Source: Cinnamomum chago (Eukaryota; Streptophyta; Magnoliopsida; Laurales; Lauraceae). Taken from it: a DNA stretch of 64,000 bases. The stretch is from positions 67,709,501 through 67,773,500 of the forward strand of contig CP142451.1 of NCBI GenBank assembly GCA_038049695.1, in the 5' to 3' direction. Positions 62,539 to 64,000 of this stretch are shown here, in pieces. The notes under the pieces are model-generated. The model was given only the letters and a program-made list of their open reading frames with translations. It searched no databases and had not been told where the DNA came from. Each line of letters begins with the position of its first letter. Position 1 is the first letter of the stretch. The translations under genes and the position numbers were made by a program.

Positions 62539-64000
62539 TTTCATTTAATGAGCTCAAAGTTTGATGGAGGATATCACCAAAGATAGTCATTTCGTTTGTT
62601 ATATAGTTCCTGTCCCTGGTACCTCAACAAAATTGAAAATAATAAGTACACTACTAAACAGGTTTTAGGTGATGCTAACCCTCAAATAACTCCTCGTTAC
62701 TCTTATTCGCTTCTTTCCTCATCCTATTCTTTCTCCTACCTTATTAATTCCTTAATTTTTCTGGCAGTAAGAACAACAGAGCATCATCCCTTGCCTACTT
62801 CTGAAATGTTTGCTTGGATCCATTGCTGCTATCATCAACTATAATGCTAATAAAGTCAACAGCCATATGGGATTGATTTCAGTTTCTCATACACCCCAAA
62901 CCTGAAGCGTCTTGTCTGGTGCATTCTTGACAATCATGCAATGATTTTGCTATTGAATATTTATTGCCAAGAGGAAATCATCTTTTCAAAGTTGAGTTCT
63001 ACGCTGGAAATTGCTTCCTTGCCTTAATCAAACAAATCTGATTTAAATTCTTGGGATGTGTCGTGCATTTTTGGACGAAGATCGAATATAAGTTTTTTCT
63101 TTGCTCTGAATTTTGTTCCAGGAAATATTCCTTTTATAGTTTACGTATGTACACAGCACAGCAATTGTATAATTATTATTGCATTTTTTGTTTGCCGGTG
63201 TAATAGTTAATGGTGCACTGGTGTGTGGTAGTTTTGGTCTCCAGTCACTGAATGGAGCAGAATGGAGTTGTCCAAGGTAGTTGTGGAACCTTAGGTTTGA
63301 GACATTTACAAGTGGGTGTCCCACCTTCTGGACCGTTTGGAGTGGTAGGATACATAAGTTGTCAAATTACAACCATAAGTTTAATGGTTCAAACCAGAAT
63401 TACAAAATTTTGATAAAATGTGTTGACTATTGGCTTCCGATGGCACTTCAAATTGGCCATAATTAATGTGACGCAAATGACTTGTAACGTTTTGAGTCTT
63501 CTTTTTGGCTGCTCCATGGAGAAAGCTTTGTTCTGGCCTGCAGCCGTACTCAGTAAAGTTTTAAAAAATTGGAATAGAAGAGCGAGTGGGCCCCCATTGA
63601 TTCAAGTAGGCTCGGATGAGTCACATGGATTCAGCTGAGTCAGGATGATCGCAGTCTAGGACCAATATGATTCAAAAATATGAAAAATAGCAAGGAATCT
63701 TAAAAAATATAGTTCTATGAATTTAATATTTTAAGAACTTTTGTGTTTCATTCATTAGTAATGAATTGAAGTTGTCATATGTTTTCTGTTAGGATAAGAT
63801 ACTGTCTCAGTATAAAGATTGCAATAGTAGTACAAGAAGTTTGAAACTATTATCCCTCATCCCCATTGCCCAGAAAGCAAAGAGGAAAGAGGACATAGAT
63901 GACTGACTACTCTCATCCCCATTGTCATAGGTATATGTATTTCATTCAGTCAATCAATGGTAACACTAATCTTCAATTGCTTGAGGGTGTTTTTTATTTT
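62539..64000. other. no recognised gene; possible PP4R2 intron 1 or upstream region
   Basis: AT-rich sequence with stops in all frames. I searched the minus strand for a PP4R2 first exon ending in phase 1 before a GT donor and saw none that I could support. Confidence 0.5.

Noticed and set aside
63400..63540. Minus-strand ATG near 63519 as a possible PP4R2 exon 1
   Set aside because: The short reading has no GT donor in the required phase and does not resemble the start of a PP4R2 protein, so exon 1 was left unassigned.

Overview
This window is nuclear DNA from a flowering plant with a transposon-rich, long-intron genome. The evidence is plant-type Ty1-copia and Ty3-gypsy retrotransposons, an RTE and an L1 LINE, Mutator-like elements (MULEs) with a plant mobile domain gene, and one host gene with plant-like exons. 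The species cannot be fixed; a long-intron lineage such as a magnoliid or basal eudicot would fit. No prokaryotic or organellar genes were seen.

The backbone is one minus-strand host gene whose exons are scattered between transposons: protein phosphatase 4 regulatory subunit 2 (PP4R2-like). Six exons (2 to 7) were placed at 46488-46560, 45838-45886, 37759-37867, 33994-34046, 19464-19526 and 11177-11512. Their splice phases agree and they give an uninterrupted frame to the stop. Exon 1 was not found and may lie beyond 64000. Almost everything else between 11.5 and 62.5 kb is intron filled with transposons.

Layout: 1-849, 3' end of an RTE LINE. 2786-3777, candidate TIR element. 5032-10051, decayed copia (TSD ggtaa). 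11177-11512, PP4R2 last exon. 11774-17452, MULE-A (9-bp TSD). 19464-19526, exon 6. 21005-32313, MULE-B in opposite orientation (9-bp TSD), itself holding a 4.3-kb solo LTR (27721-32029, TSD aagac). 33994-34046, exon 5. 37759-37867, exon 4. 37917-45737, 5'-truncated L1 containing a young intact copia on the minus strand (38413-43919, TSD ttttc, 1377-codon ORF). 45838-46560, exons 3 and 2. 47417-62533, Ty3-gypsy element of Tat type (TSD gtaac) with a spliced antisense gene, interrupted by a second solo LTR of the same family (52088-56222). 62539-64000, no recognised gene.

The most unusual system is the MULE family. Each copy encodes a transposase with a zinc-binding N-terminus, a DDE core, a SWIM finger and a C-terminal OTU-type domain, and a convergent gene for a plant mobile domain (PMD) protein. 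The first intron of each gene holds a strictly periodic array of short hairpins: 24-bp inverted repeats (TGCACGG, about 10 variable bases, CCGTGCA) plus 9-bp spacers, period 33 bp. A further array lies between the two gene 3' ends in MULE-B. Five arrays with 31 units in total were counted. The arrays differ in unit number between otherwise near-identical copies. They may be binding sites for an element-encoded protein or structured RNA.
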